From Azonexus sp. (GTDB taxonomy: Bacteria > Pseudomonadota > Gammaproteobacteria > Burkholderiales > Rhodocyclaceae), in assembly GCA_031285115.1 (NCBI GenBank), contig JAITWU010000015.1:1-5668 (forward strand): 5,668 nt of DNA, written 5' to 3'. A model generated the notes under the pieces. The model saw only the letters and a program-made list of their open reading frames with translations, was not told the origin of the DNA and searched no databases. The position numbers were made by a program, and so were the translations under genes. Shown piece after piece: positions 1 to 4,838 of this stretch; the first letter of the stretch is position 1; each line of letters begins with the position of its first letter.

Positions 1-148
1 CACCCCGACCGCCCCGCCGCCCCCCAACCGCGCCGAAATCGCCCACGACATCGCCCGCCGCGTCGAACAGCGCCTCGCCGCCGAACTGCCCCGTCTGGTC
101 GCCGCCGCCGTCGCCGACTATCTCGCCGGGCAGGACAACCGCCACTGA
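1..148 (+). CDS. C-terminal end of an Ala/Pro-rich hypothetical protein (5'-truncated by the window)
   Basis: Reading from base 2, an open frame of 48 codons ends at TGA 146-148. It starts with a proline-rich stretch (TPTAPPPPN) and continues as a probable amphipathic helix with charged and hydrophobic residues in alternation (EIAHDIARRVEQRL, then ELPRLVAAAVADYLAG), ending QDNRH. Codons are strongly G/C at third positions, like valS. The plan of a Pro-rich linker plus a C-terminal helix just before valS resembles PopZ/DUF2497 proteins, which I recall lying next to valS in alphaproteobacteria. That is only an analogy from layout and a short LP-x-LV motif. The stop codon lies at the very edge of the repeat element at 145-384, so the last residues may have been changed when the element arrived. 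Function is unknown. The gene is likely real because of its frame, composition and same-strand position upstream of valS. Confidence 0.6.
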   Translation, partial: TPTAPPPPNRAEIAHDIARRVEQRLAAELPRLVAAAVADYLAGQDNRH

Positions 149-384
149 CAGGGCAATCGCGTGAATGATGATTGCATGAGCGGGCATGTCTGACAGCGCC
201 CGACACTCCCCTCTCCCTTGATGGGAGAGGGGCCGGGGGAGAGGGTGAAGCGATGGAAAGAGCGCTTTCGGTCATTTTCCCCCTCTCCCCTCTCCCGCGA
301 GGGGAGAGGGGCTTTGGGCGGTAGTCGGAAACGATTGTCGCCATTGAGCAAGCGCCAAAAGCATTCATGCGATTGCCCTCTGAG
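145..384. mobile_element. MITE-like non-coding element with imperfect terminal inverted repeats
   Basis: The left end (145-167) and the reverse complement of the right end (362-384) agree at 20 of 23 positions. Their common core is AGGGCAATCGC-R-TGAATG (150-167 and 363-380). The roughly 240-bp interval has no plausible gene and encloses the two CCCCTCTCCC hairpins described separately. This architecture, short and non-coding with terminal inverted repeats, is what a miniature inverted-repeat transposable element looks like. I cannot assign an IS family and see no convincing target-site duplication outside the ends. It lies between the upstream gene's stop and the valS promoter. Alternatively, the inverted ends are an older palindrome into which the hairpin unit was inserted later. 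Confidence 0.5.
208..315 (-). repeat. Double-hairpin CCCCTCTCCC repeat, copy 1
   Basis: Two perfect 10-bp stems are visible: CCCCTCTCCC 208-217 with GGGAGAGGGG 223-232 (loop TTGAT), and CCCCTCTCCC 287-296 with GGGAGAGGGG 302-311 (loop GCGAG). Between them are further GGGAGAGGG and CCCTCTCCC tracts and a small GAAAG-AGCG-CTTTC stem. Bases 287-315 are the exact 29-nt reverse complement of 2442-2470 inside valS, and the order of parts is the same when read on the opposite strand. The two copies are therefore one repeat family in opposite orientations. The strand given here is relative to the valS copy. Transcribed copies would form strong RNA hairpins. Confidence 0.85.
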
Positions 385-412
385 GGTCAAGCAGTAAAAA
401 AAGCGCCTCCGG

Positions 413-418
413 TATAAT
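413..418 (+). promoter_or_regulatory. Probable -10 box of the valS promoter
   Basis: A perfect TATAAT stands 31 bases before the valS ATG, directly after the repeat element. No good -35 hexamer lies 16-18 bases upstream; the best there is AGCAGT at 390-395. The assignment therefore rests on the -10 box and its position. The expected transcript start near 425 gives a leader of only about 25 nt that is pyrimidine-rich (CTTTTTCTCTTTTCCC) and has no Shine-Dalgarno, so translation may depend on ribosomal protein S1-type recognition of the U-rich leader. I see no sign of a T-box or other tRNA-sensing leader. Confidence 0.6.
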
Positions 419-449
419 CGCCGCCTTTTTCTCTTTTCCCGCGCCGCTC

Positions 450-3422
450 ATGGAACTCGCCAAAGCCTTTGAACCCGCTGAAATTGAACGCCGCTGGTAT
501 CCCGCCTGGGAAGCTGCCAATTACTTCGCCGCTGGCGTCGATCCGGACAATAAAGACAATTTCTGCATCCTCCTGCCGCCGCCCAATGTCACCGGCACGC
601 TGCACATGGGGCATGGCTTCAACCAGACCTTGATGGATGCGCTGACCCGTCATTACCGGATGAAGGGCAACAATACCCTGTGGCAGCCGGGCACCGACCA
701 TGCCGGTATCGCCACACAGATTGTCGTCGAGCGTCAACTCGACGCCCAGGGCGTTTCCCGCCACGATCTGGGGCGCGACAAGTTCCTGGAAAAAGTCTGG
801 GAATGGAAAAAATATTCCGGCGACACCATCACCCGCCAGATGCGCCGCCTCGGCGCTTCGCCCGACTGGCGGCGCGAACGCTTCACGATGGATGCCGGGT
901 TGAACCGCATCGTCACCGAAACCTTCGTCCGCCTCTACAACGAGGGCCTCATTTATCGCGGCAAGCGCCTGGTCAACTGGGACCCGGTGCTGCATACGGC
1001 GGTGAGCGACCTCGAAGTGGCGCAGGAAGAAGAAGACGGCTTCCTGTGGCACATCCGCTACCCGCTGGCCGATGGCTCCGGCAGCCTGACGGTCGCCACG
1101 ACGCGGCCCGAAACCATGCTGGGCGACACGGCGGTGATGGTGCATCCCGATGATGAACGCTACCAGTCGCTGATCGGCAAAACCGTCAAACTGCCGCTTA
1201 CGGAACGCGAAATTCCCATCATCGCCGACCCTTACGTCGATCTCGCCTTCGGCACCGGCTGCGTCAAAGTCACCCCGGCGCACGATTTCAACGACTACGC
1301 CGTCGGCCAGCGGCACAAGCTGCCGCTCATCCCGATCCTGACCCTGGACGCCAAAATCAACGACAACGCGCCGCAAAAATATCGCGGCCTCGACCGCTTT
1401 GCGGCCCGCGCCGCCGTGGTCGCCGATCTCGACGCCCAGGGCCTCCTCGAAAAAACCGACAAGCACAAACTCAAAGTGCCGCGCGGCGACCGCACCGGCG
1501 TCGTCATCGAACCGATGCTCACCGACCAATGGTTCGTCGCCATGTCGCAACCCGGCGCCGATGGCAAAAGCATCACGCAAAAGGCGCTCGACGTGGTCGC
1601 CAGCGGCGAAATCCGCTTCTACCCGGAAAACTGGGTGAACACCTACAACCAGTGGCTCAACAATATTCAGGACTGGTGCATCTCGCGCCAACTGTGGTGG
1701 GGCCACCAGATTCCCGCCTGGTATGGCGATGACGGCCAGTGCTACGTCGCCCGCAACGCCGAAGAGGCCCGCGCCGCCGCCGCCAGGGCAGGCTACAACG
1801 GCCCCCTGAAGCGCGACGACGATGTCCTCGACACCTGGTTTTCCTCCGCCCTGTGGCCCTTTTCGACCCTCGACTGGACGGGCGATACGGCTGCCGACGC
1901 GGCCAACCCGCTGCTCACGCAATATCTGCCCTCCTCGGTGCTCGTCACCGGCTTTGACATCATCTTCTTCTGGGTGGCGCGCATGGTCATGATGACCACG
2001 CACATCACCGGCAAAATCCCCTTCAAGCACGTTTATGTGCACGGCCTCATCCGCGACGCCGAAGGCCAGAAGATGAGCAAATCCAAAGGGAATGTCCTCG
2101 ATCCGATTGATCTCATCGACGGCATCGGCCTCGAAGCGCTGGTCGAAAAACGCACTTTCGGCCTGATGAACCCGAAAGACGCCGAAAAAATCGCCAAAAA
2201 AACGCGCAAGGAATTCCCCGACGGCATCCCCGCCTTCGGCGTCGATGCCCTGCGCTTCACCTTCGCTTCGCTTGCTTCGCCTGGCCGCGACATCAAATTC
2301 GACCTCGGTCGTTGCGACGGCTACCGCAACTTCTGCAACAAACTGTGGAACGCCACGCGCTTCGTCCTCATGAACGTCGAAGGCCACGACCTCGCCCTCG
2401 ACCACCAGCAACTGCCCGGCGGCGCTTGCGCCATCCCCGAAAAAGCCCCTCTCCCCTCGCGGGAGAGGGGTTGGGGAGAGGGGGAGCAGCCTCTCCAACC
2501 GCCCCCCTCTCCCTCTTTCCCTCTCCCTCAAGGGGAGAGGGACGATCGCGCCGGGTTGGCAGTACCGCCTGCGGGCGACGCTCCCCGCCTCGACTTCAGC
2601 TTTGCCGACCGCTGGATCGTCAGCCGCCTGCAACGTCTCGAAGCCGAGATGGAACAGCATTTCACCGACTACCGTTTCGATCTGCTTGCCCAGGCGCTCT
2701 ACAAATTTGTCTGGGACGAGTTCTGCGACTGGTATCTCGAAATCGCCAAAGTACAGATGCAAACCGGCAGCGACGCCCGCCAGCGCGCCGCCCGCCGCAC
2801 CCTCGTGCGCGTCCTCGAAGCCGTGCTGCGCCTTGCCCACCCGCTGATTCCCTTCATCAGCGAAGAACTCTGGCAAGTCGTCGCCCCCATCGCGGGCCGC
2901 AAAACGCACGACACCATCATGCTCGCCCGCTGGCCGGAAGCCGACCTCACCCGCCTCGACCCCGCCAGCGAAGCCAAAATCGAGCGTCTCAAGGCGCTCA
3001 CCTCCGCCTGCCGCAACCTGCGCGGCGAAATGAACCTCTCGCCCGCCCAGCGGATGCCGCTGCTCATCGCGGGCGGCGGCCCGGAAATCGCCGACTTCGC
3101 CCCCATCCTCGCCGCGCTCGGCAAACTCTCCGCCGTAGAGATCGTCAGCGAACTGCCTAAAGACACGGTCGCCCCGGTTGCCGTCGTCGGCGAAACCAGC
3201 CTCATGCTCAAGGTCGAAATCGACATCGCCGCCGAAAAAGAGCGGCTCAACAAGGAACTCGCCCGGATCGACGGCGAAATCGCCAAAGCGCAGAAAAAAC
3301 TCACCACCCCGAGCTTCGTCGAACGCGCTCCGGAGGCCGTCGTCGCCCAGGAACGCGCCCGACTGGTCGATTTCGCCAGCCTCCACGAAAAAGTCGCGGC
3401 GCAGTTGGCCAAACTGCAATAA
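450..3422 (+). CDS. valS: Valyl-tRNA synthetase (ValRS), with an in-frame repeat insertion
   Basis: This cytoplasmic class I synthetase charges tRNA-Val with valine using ATP and hydrolyses mischarged Thr-tRNA-Val. The 990-residue frame shows the HIGH signature as HMGH at residues 52-55 (after [11 protein letters not shown]), the CP1 editing domain with TVATTRPET at 214-222 and [15 protein letters not shown] at 268-282, and KMSKS at 541-545. The anticodon-binding helical domain starts near ADRWIVSRL (about 720), and a C-terminal coiled-coil arm covers about 910-990 ([16 protein letters not shown]). All key motifs look intact. E. coli ValRS is 951 residues; the excess here lies in the linker between the catalytic core and the anticodon domain, where residues about 664-698 are encoded by a palindromic repeat. 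The ATG at 450 is chosen because [16 protein letters not shown] is the usual start and the TATAAT lies just upstream. It has its own promoter and ends at TAA 3420-3422. Confidence 0.97.
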   Translation: MELAKAFEPAEIERRWYPAWEAANYFAAGVDPDNKDNFCILLPPPNVTGTLHMGHGFNQTLMDALTRHYRMKGNNTLWQPGTDHAGIATQIVVERQLDAQGVSRHDLGRDKFLEKVWEWKKYSGDTITRQMRRLGASPDWRRERFTMDAGLNRIVTETFVRLYNEGLIYRGKRLVNWDPVLHTAVSDLEVAQEEEDGFLWHIRYPLADGSGSLTVATTRPETMLGDTAVMVHPDDERYQSLIGKTVKLPLTEREIPIIADPYVDLAFGTGCVKVTPAHDFNDYAVGQRHKLPLIPILTLDAKINDNAPQKYRGLDRFAARAAVVADLDAQGLLEKTDKHKLKVPRGDRTGVVIEPMLTDQWFVAMSQPGADGKSITQKALDVVASGEIRFYPENWVNTYNQWLNNIQDWCISRQLWWGHQIPAWYGDDGQCYVARNAEEARAAAARAGYNGPLKRDDDVLDTWFSSALWPFSTLDWTGDTAADAANPLLTQYLPSSVLVTGFDIIFFWVARMVMMTTHITGKIPFKHVYVHGLIRDAEGQKMSKSKGNVLDPIDLIDGIGLEALVEKRTFGLMNPKDAEKIAKKTRKEFPDGIPAFGVDALRFTFASLASPGRDIKFDLGRCDGYRNFCNKLWNATRFVLMNVEGHDLALDHQQLPGGACAIPEKAPLPSRERGWGEGEQPLQPPPSPSFPLPQGERDDRAGLAVPPAGDAPRLDFSFADRWIVSRLQRLEAEMEQHFTDYRFDLLAQALYKFVWDEFCDWYLEIAKVQMQTGSDARQRAARRTLVRVLEAVLRLAHPLIPFISEELWQVVAPIAGRKTHDTIMLARWPEADLTRLDPASEAKIERLKALTSACRNLRGEMNLSPAQRMPLLIAGGGPEIADFAPILAALGKLSAVEIVSELPKDTVAPVAVVGETSLMLKVEIDIAAEKERLNKELARIDGEIAKAQKKLTTPSFVERAPEAVVAQERARLVDFASLHEKVAAQLAKLQ
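2442..2541 (+). repeat. Double-hairpin CCCCTCTCCC repeat, copy 2, in frame inside valS
   Basis: Hairpin one is CCCCTCTCCC 2446-2455 with GGGAGAGGGG 2461-2470 (loop CTCGC). Hairpin two is CCCTCTCCC 2519-2527 with GGGAGAGGG 2533-2541 (loop TCAAG). GGGGAGAGGGGG and CCCCCCTCTCCCTC tracts lie between. Bases 2442-2470 match the reverse complement of 287-315 at all 29 positions. The copy encodes [15 protein letters not shown], a Pro-rich stretch, then PLPQGER, and keeps valS open. It falls in the variable linker after VLMNVEGHD and before FADRW, where extra residues should be tolerated. At least two other frames across it, including one on the opposite strand, also lack stop codons. Confidence 0.9.
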
Positions 3423-3453
3423 GCATTTCGCGGCGTTCAGACGAAAACCCAAA

Positions 3454-3473
3454 GCCCGCGCGAAATAGCGGGC
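3454..3473. terminator. Hairpin downstream of valS, possible terminator
   Basis: GCCCGC (3454-3459) pairs with GCGGGC (3468-3473) around an 8-base loop, 31 bases after the valS stop. On the plus strand no T-run follows, so it would be a weak intrinsic terminator for valS. On the minus strand the stem is followed by TTTGGGTTTTC, which looks more terminator-like for transcription arriving from the parD side. A competing stem, ATTTCGCG (3425-3432) with CGCGAAAT (3459-3466), overlaps it. Confidence 0.45.
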
Positions 3474-3540
3474 CGCCATCCAACAGGCGTGGCGAGGTGG
3501 ACAGCGTAAGGTCAGGCAGGCAAATCAAGGCGGTGGTTTT

Positions 3541-3682
3541 GATCCTCCCTGTTGCGCAGCAACGGGGAGGGGGACCATGCGCAGCATGGTGGAGGGGTAA
3601 ATCACTTTAACTTCTGCCGCTTACCCCTCCACCACCCGCTACGCGGGCGGTCCCCCTCCCCATTCTGCGAATGGGGAGGATC
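3541..3682. repeat. 142-bp nested palindrome with four C(GNA)G-loop hairpins
   Basis: The two halves are inverted copies. Both start GATCCTCCC from outside (3541-3549; reverse complement of 3674-3682), then a small hairpin, then GGGGAGGGGGACC, then a second hairpin, then GGTGGAGGGGTAA, meeting at a 20-nt unpaired centre near 3602-3621. The four small stems are GTTGC-GCA-GCAAC (3551-3563), CCATGC-GCA-GCATGG (3575-3589), CCCGC-TAC-GCGGG (3635-3647) and CCATTC-TGC-GAATGG (3660-3674). Stem sequences differ between halves but pairing is always kept. This stretch and its flanks account for the gap between valS and the toxin remnant; open frames crossing it are by-products of the palindrome. Confidence 0.85.
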
Positions 3683-3748
3683 TTCAAACCTTGGGCTTCT
3701 GCAACTGACTCGTCCATTATCCAAGTGTCTGGTTGTCTATTGTTGCGG

Positions 3749-3847
3749 CTATAGATGCGCCCCAAACTGCCTGACCGTCCAGCGCACGACGCTGGCGCGA
3801 TCTTTTTGCGCCTGCGGCGCTTGCCGAATCTTCCAGGGCGTGGTCAT
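3749..3847 (-). pseudogene. parE: ParE-type toxin remnant, truncated after 32 codons
   Basis: The ATG (complement of 3845-3847) overlaps the antitoxin stop in an ATGA arrangement, the usual translational coupling of parDE operons. The peptide begins MTTPWKIRQAPQAQKD and continues RASVVRWTVRQFGAHL before TAG (complement of 3749-3751). Start and spacing match the N-terminal beta-strand and helix of ParE/RelE-fold toxins (W-x-I-R-x-x-P-x-A, then RW-x-x-x-FG). Family members are about 95-110 residues, so the central sheet and the C-terminal catalytic or gyrase-binding part are missing. I find no continuation in the other frames before the palindrome at 3682. The remnant is most likely non-toxic. 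A sequencing frameshift is less likely because nothing toxin-like follows. Confidence 0.8.
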
Positions 3848-4143
3848 GCTACGGTTTCAGCCTGTTCTTCGGCAATGATTTTGGCCGCTTCGGCGCGGAA
3901 GTCGTCAGCCCAGACATCGGCGTTGGCAAACTCGGTGAACTTGCCAGCCTCAATTTCATCAATCCCCACTTGCACTGCCTCGCGCAAGGCTTTGAGCCGG
4001 GCGGCGTTTTCAAGCTCGCGCTGTTCCACCACGCGCAAGCCTTCGCGCAGCACTTCGCTGGCGTTCTGGTAGCGCCCGACCTTGACCATGTGGTCAATGA
4101 AAGCGGCCTGGTGGTCGGTAATGACGACGTTGCGGGTAGGCAT
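3844..4143 (-). CDS. parD: ParD-family antitoxin (ribbon-helix-helix)
   Basis: This 99-residue protein starts MPTRNVVITDHQAAFIDHMV and continues GRYQNASEVLREGLRVVEQRE (about residues 23-43), the hallmark of the ParD/CopG ribbon-helix-helix fold. Residues 3-9 form the DNA-binding strand, and two helices follow to about residue 43. The C-terminal part (about 45-99, with IDEIEAGKF at 61-69) is the region that normally wraps the ParE toxin. Its usual role is to neutralise ParE and repress its own operon. The ATG at 4143 is preferred over an upstream in-frame start near 4200 because GGAG (complement of 4151-4154) lies 7 bases before it and the family begins M-x-T-R-N-V-V. The toxin downstream is truncated, so this is now an orphan antitoxin. 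It might still protect against an incoming related ParE or act only as a repressor. Confidence 0.93.
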   Translation of the reverse strand: MPTRNVVITDHQAAFIDHMVKVGRYQNASEVLREGLRVVEQRELENAARLKALREAVQVGIDEIEAGKFTEFANADVWADDFRAEAAKIIAEEQAETVA

Positions 4144-4165
4144 GGTTTTTCTCCGGTCGAATGAT

Positions 4166-4200
4166 TGGCAGATTATGCCATTTGGCGCAGGCAAGATCAA
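4166..4200 (-). promoter_or_regulatory. parD promoter with operator-like palindrome
   Basis: Read on the minus strand, TTGATC (complement of 4195-4200) is followed after 17 bases by CATAAT (complement of 4172-4177), a good sigma-70 promoter that would start near 4165. The perfect inverted repeat TGGCA-N5-TGCCA (4166-4180) covers the -10 box. Ribbon-helix-helix antitoxins repress their own promoters through short palindromes in this position, so it is the probable ParD operator. Confidence 0.65.
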
Positions 4201-4227
4201 AAAACCTGAGGAAGCGCGCTGAACAGC

Positions 4228-4271
4228 ACCCGCTTGGCGTCTGGGCGGGGGCCGCTCCAGGCGAAGCGGGT
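4228..4271. repeat. Long imperfect hairpin, about 19 bp
   Basis: ACCCGCTT (4228-4235) pairs with AAGCGGGT (4264-4271). After a GG bulge, CGTCTGG (4238-4244) pairs with CCAGGCG (4257-4263, one G-T pair). After a T bulge, GCGG (4245-4248) pairs with CCGC (4252-4255) around a GGG loop. No T-run follows on either strand within 20 bases. It may be a degenerate palindromic repeat, or structured RNA from a read-through transcript. No partner copy is seen in the window. Confidence 0.55.
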
Positions 4272-4364
4272 CATGGCGAGCGTGGCGAAAATCGAGAAAT
4301 ATGCCACTGGTCTGCTTTATTTTTTACAAAATAATGACAATTGGATTATTAAAATGTGAGCATT

Positions 4365-4380
4365 TGTGAGCTTTCTCACC
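4365..4380. promoter_or_regulatory. CRP/Vfr-like half-palindrome site
   Basis: TGTGA-N6-TCACC matches the classic CRP core TGTGA-N6-TCACA at 9 of 10 positions, and it sits in an AT-rich patch. The same bases can form a GTGAG-CTTT-CTCAC hairpin. A second TGTGAG lies exactly 10 bases upstream (4355-4360), one helical turn away. Whether a CRP-family protein uses it is unknown; it is about 460 bases before the nearest plus-strand gene. Confidence 0.4.
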
Positions 4381-4494
4381 TGTAAATTCAGTTACCCTAT
4401 GCCTCGGATTTCGGGACGATCCTGTTCCGGGAGCAGACGCCCATTTGTCATAATGACTCGCTCAGATGAATCACGCATACAAAACCGTTTGTTA

Positions 4495-4539
4495 CCGCGC
4501 TCCGGGGTGTTTGGCGGGCTGTAGCGCCAATCAGCGCGG
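4495..4539. other. Two-stem nested hairpin
   Basis: The outer stem CCGCGCT (4495-4501) pairs with AGCGCGG (4533-4539). The inner stem TTGGCG (4511-4516) pairs with CGCCAA (4525-4530) around the loop GGCTGTAG. On the plus strand an A-rich stretch rather than a T-run follows, so this is not an ordinary terminator. It may be a small structured RNA or leader element. I recognise no known RNA family. Confidence 0.35.
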
Positions 4540-4743
4540 CGAAGAAAATAACAAAAATATCACAAATACCCCCCCCTCAAAAAAATAACAATAACAACTT
4601 CCCCGGCATTACCTTGAAGCATCTTGCAGTTTTGTCGCAGCCTGTCGCCAGCGGGATGGGGCGGCTATCAAGCCGGTCCTTGAATGCCGGTGGCCGCGCC
4701 GGGTGCGTGGGAGCGGCATCCCGCTGCCTGGCTGTTGCATTTG

Positions 4744-4762
4744 ACGCTGCGGGCAGCGTTTT
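4744..4762 (+). terminator. Terminator-like hairpin in the chemoreceptor leader
   Basis: ACGCTG-CGGG-CAGCGT (4744-4759) is a compact GC-rich stem followed directly by a short T-run (TTTTG, T at 4759-4762). It lies about 77 bases before the chemoreceptor start codon. It could stop upstream transcription or act as an attenuator if the promoter is further upstream. The T-run is short, so efficiency is doubtful. Confidence 0.35.
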
Positions 4763-4828
4763 GCCGCCCGTATTCATACGGATGCCGGTTAACCCGTTGA
4801 CTCAAGGGCCGGGTCAGTAACGACTAAA

Positions 4829-4834
4829 AGGAGG
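4829..4834 (+). promoter_or_regulatory. Ribosome binding site of the chemoreceptor gene
   Basis: AGGAGG stands four bases before the ATG at 4839. It is a consensus Shine-Dalgarno at slightly short spacing and fixes this ATG as the start. It contrasts with valS, which has none. Confidence 0.85.
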
Positions 4835-4838
4835 GAGT

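Larger units (their letters stand above)
4272..4838. other. Gene-poor intergenic region with AT-rich patches, upstream of the chemoreceptor
   Basis: I find no convincing protein gene here. Two patches, 4321-4380 and 4541-4600, are each about 28 percent GC, far below valS. A weak promoter candidate is TTTACA (4323-4328), 18 bases, TATTAA (4347-4352) on the plus strand. An 11-base palindrome GTCAT-A-ATGAC lies near 4447-4457, AAAATAACAA occurs at 4546 and again near 4582, and there is a C8 run (4569-4576) followed by A7 (4579-4585). From about 4610 to 4800 the DNA is GC-rich with several small hairpins, including CCGTA-TTCA-TACGG (4768-4781) and the palindrome GGTTAACC (4787-4794). This may be the control region or 5' leader of the chemoreceptor gene. 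Confidence 0.5.

Noticed and set aside
118..390. A 90-codon minus-strand frame across the upstream repeat element
   Set aside because: It consists mostly of translated repeat hairpins and terminal inverted repeats, has no ribosome site and resembles no protein family.
2262..2282. CTTCG-like short tandem repeat in valS
   Set aside because: It encodes the conserved [10 protein letters not shown] motif of ValRS, so codon use of a conserved sequence explains it.
387..3479. A 1030-codon open frame antisense to valS
   Set aside because: It is an antisense by-product of GC-rich codon use in valS. The protein is low-complexity (Gly, Ala, Asp, Glu, Phe), has no recognised domain and no ribosome site, while the sense strand has all ValRS motifs.
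3552..3878. A 108-codon plus-strand frame across the nested palindrome
   Set aside because: It runs through the palindrome and then antisense to the parE remnant, and the peptide has no family character.
4726..4743. Possible sigma-54 promoter (CTGGCTGTTGCAT)
   Set aside because: The GG and GC doublets are only about 5 bases apart instead of the required 10.
4577..4777. A 66-codon minus-strand frame in the same region
   Set aside because: There is no ribosome site, the C-terminus comes from the AT-rich tract, and no family is recognised.
4614..4800. Possible GEMM-type cyclic di-GMP riboswitch before the chemoreceptor
   Set aside because: A GCCGGTTAACCCG segment recalls the end of the motif, but the required internal GGGACGCAAAGCC-like core is absent.
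4614..4820. A 68-codon plus-strand frame just upstream of the chemoreceptor
   Set aside because: It has only a TTG start, no Shine-Dalgarno and a peptide without recognisable fold, and it overlaps several hairpins. A non-coding leader is more likely.
4797..4827. Possible promoter TTGACT with GACTAA just before the chemoreceptor
   Set aside because: The -10 match is poor, and the transcript would start inside the ribosome binding site.
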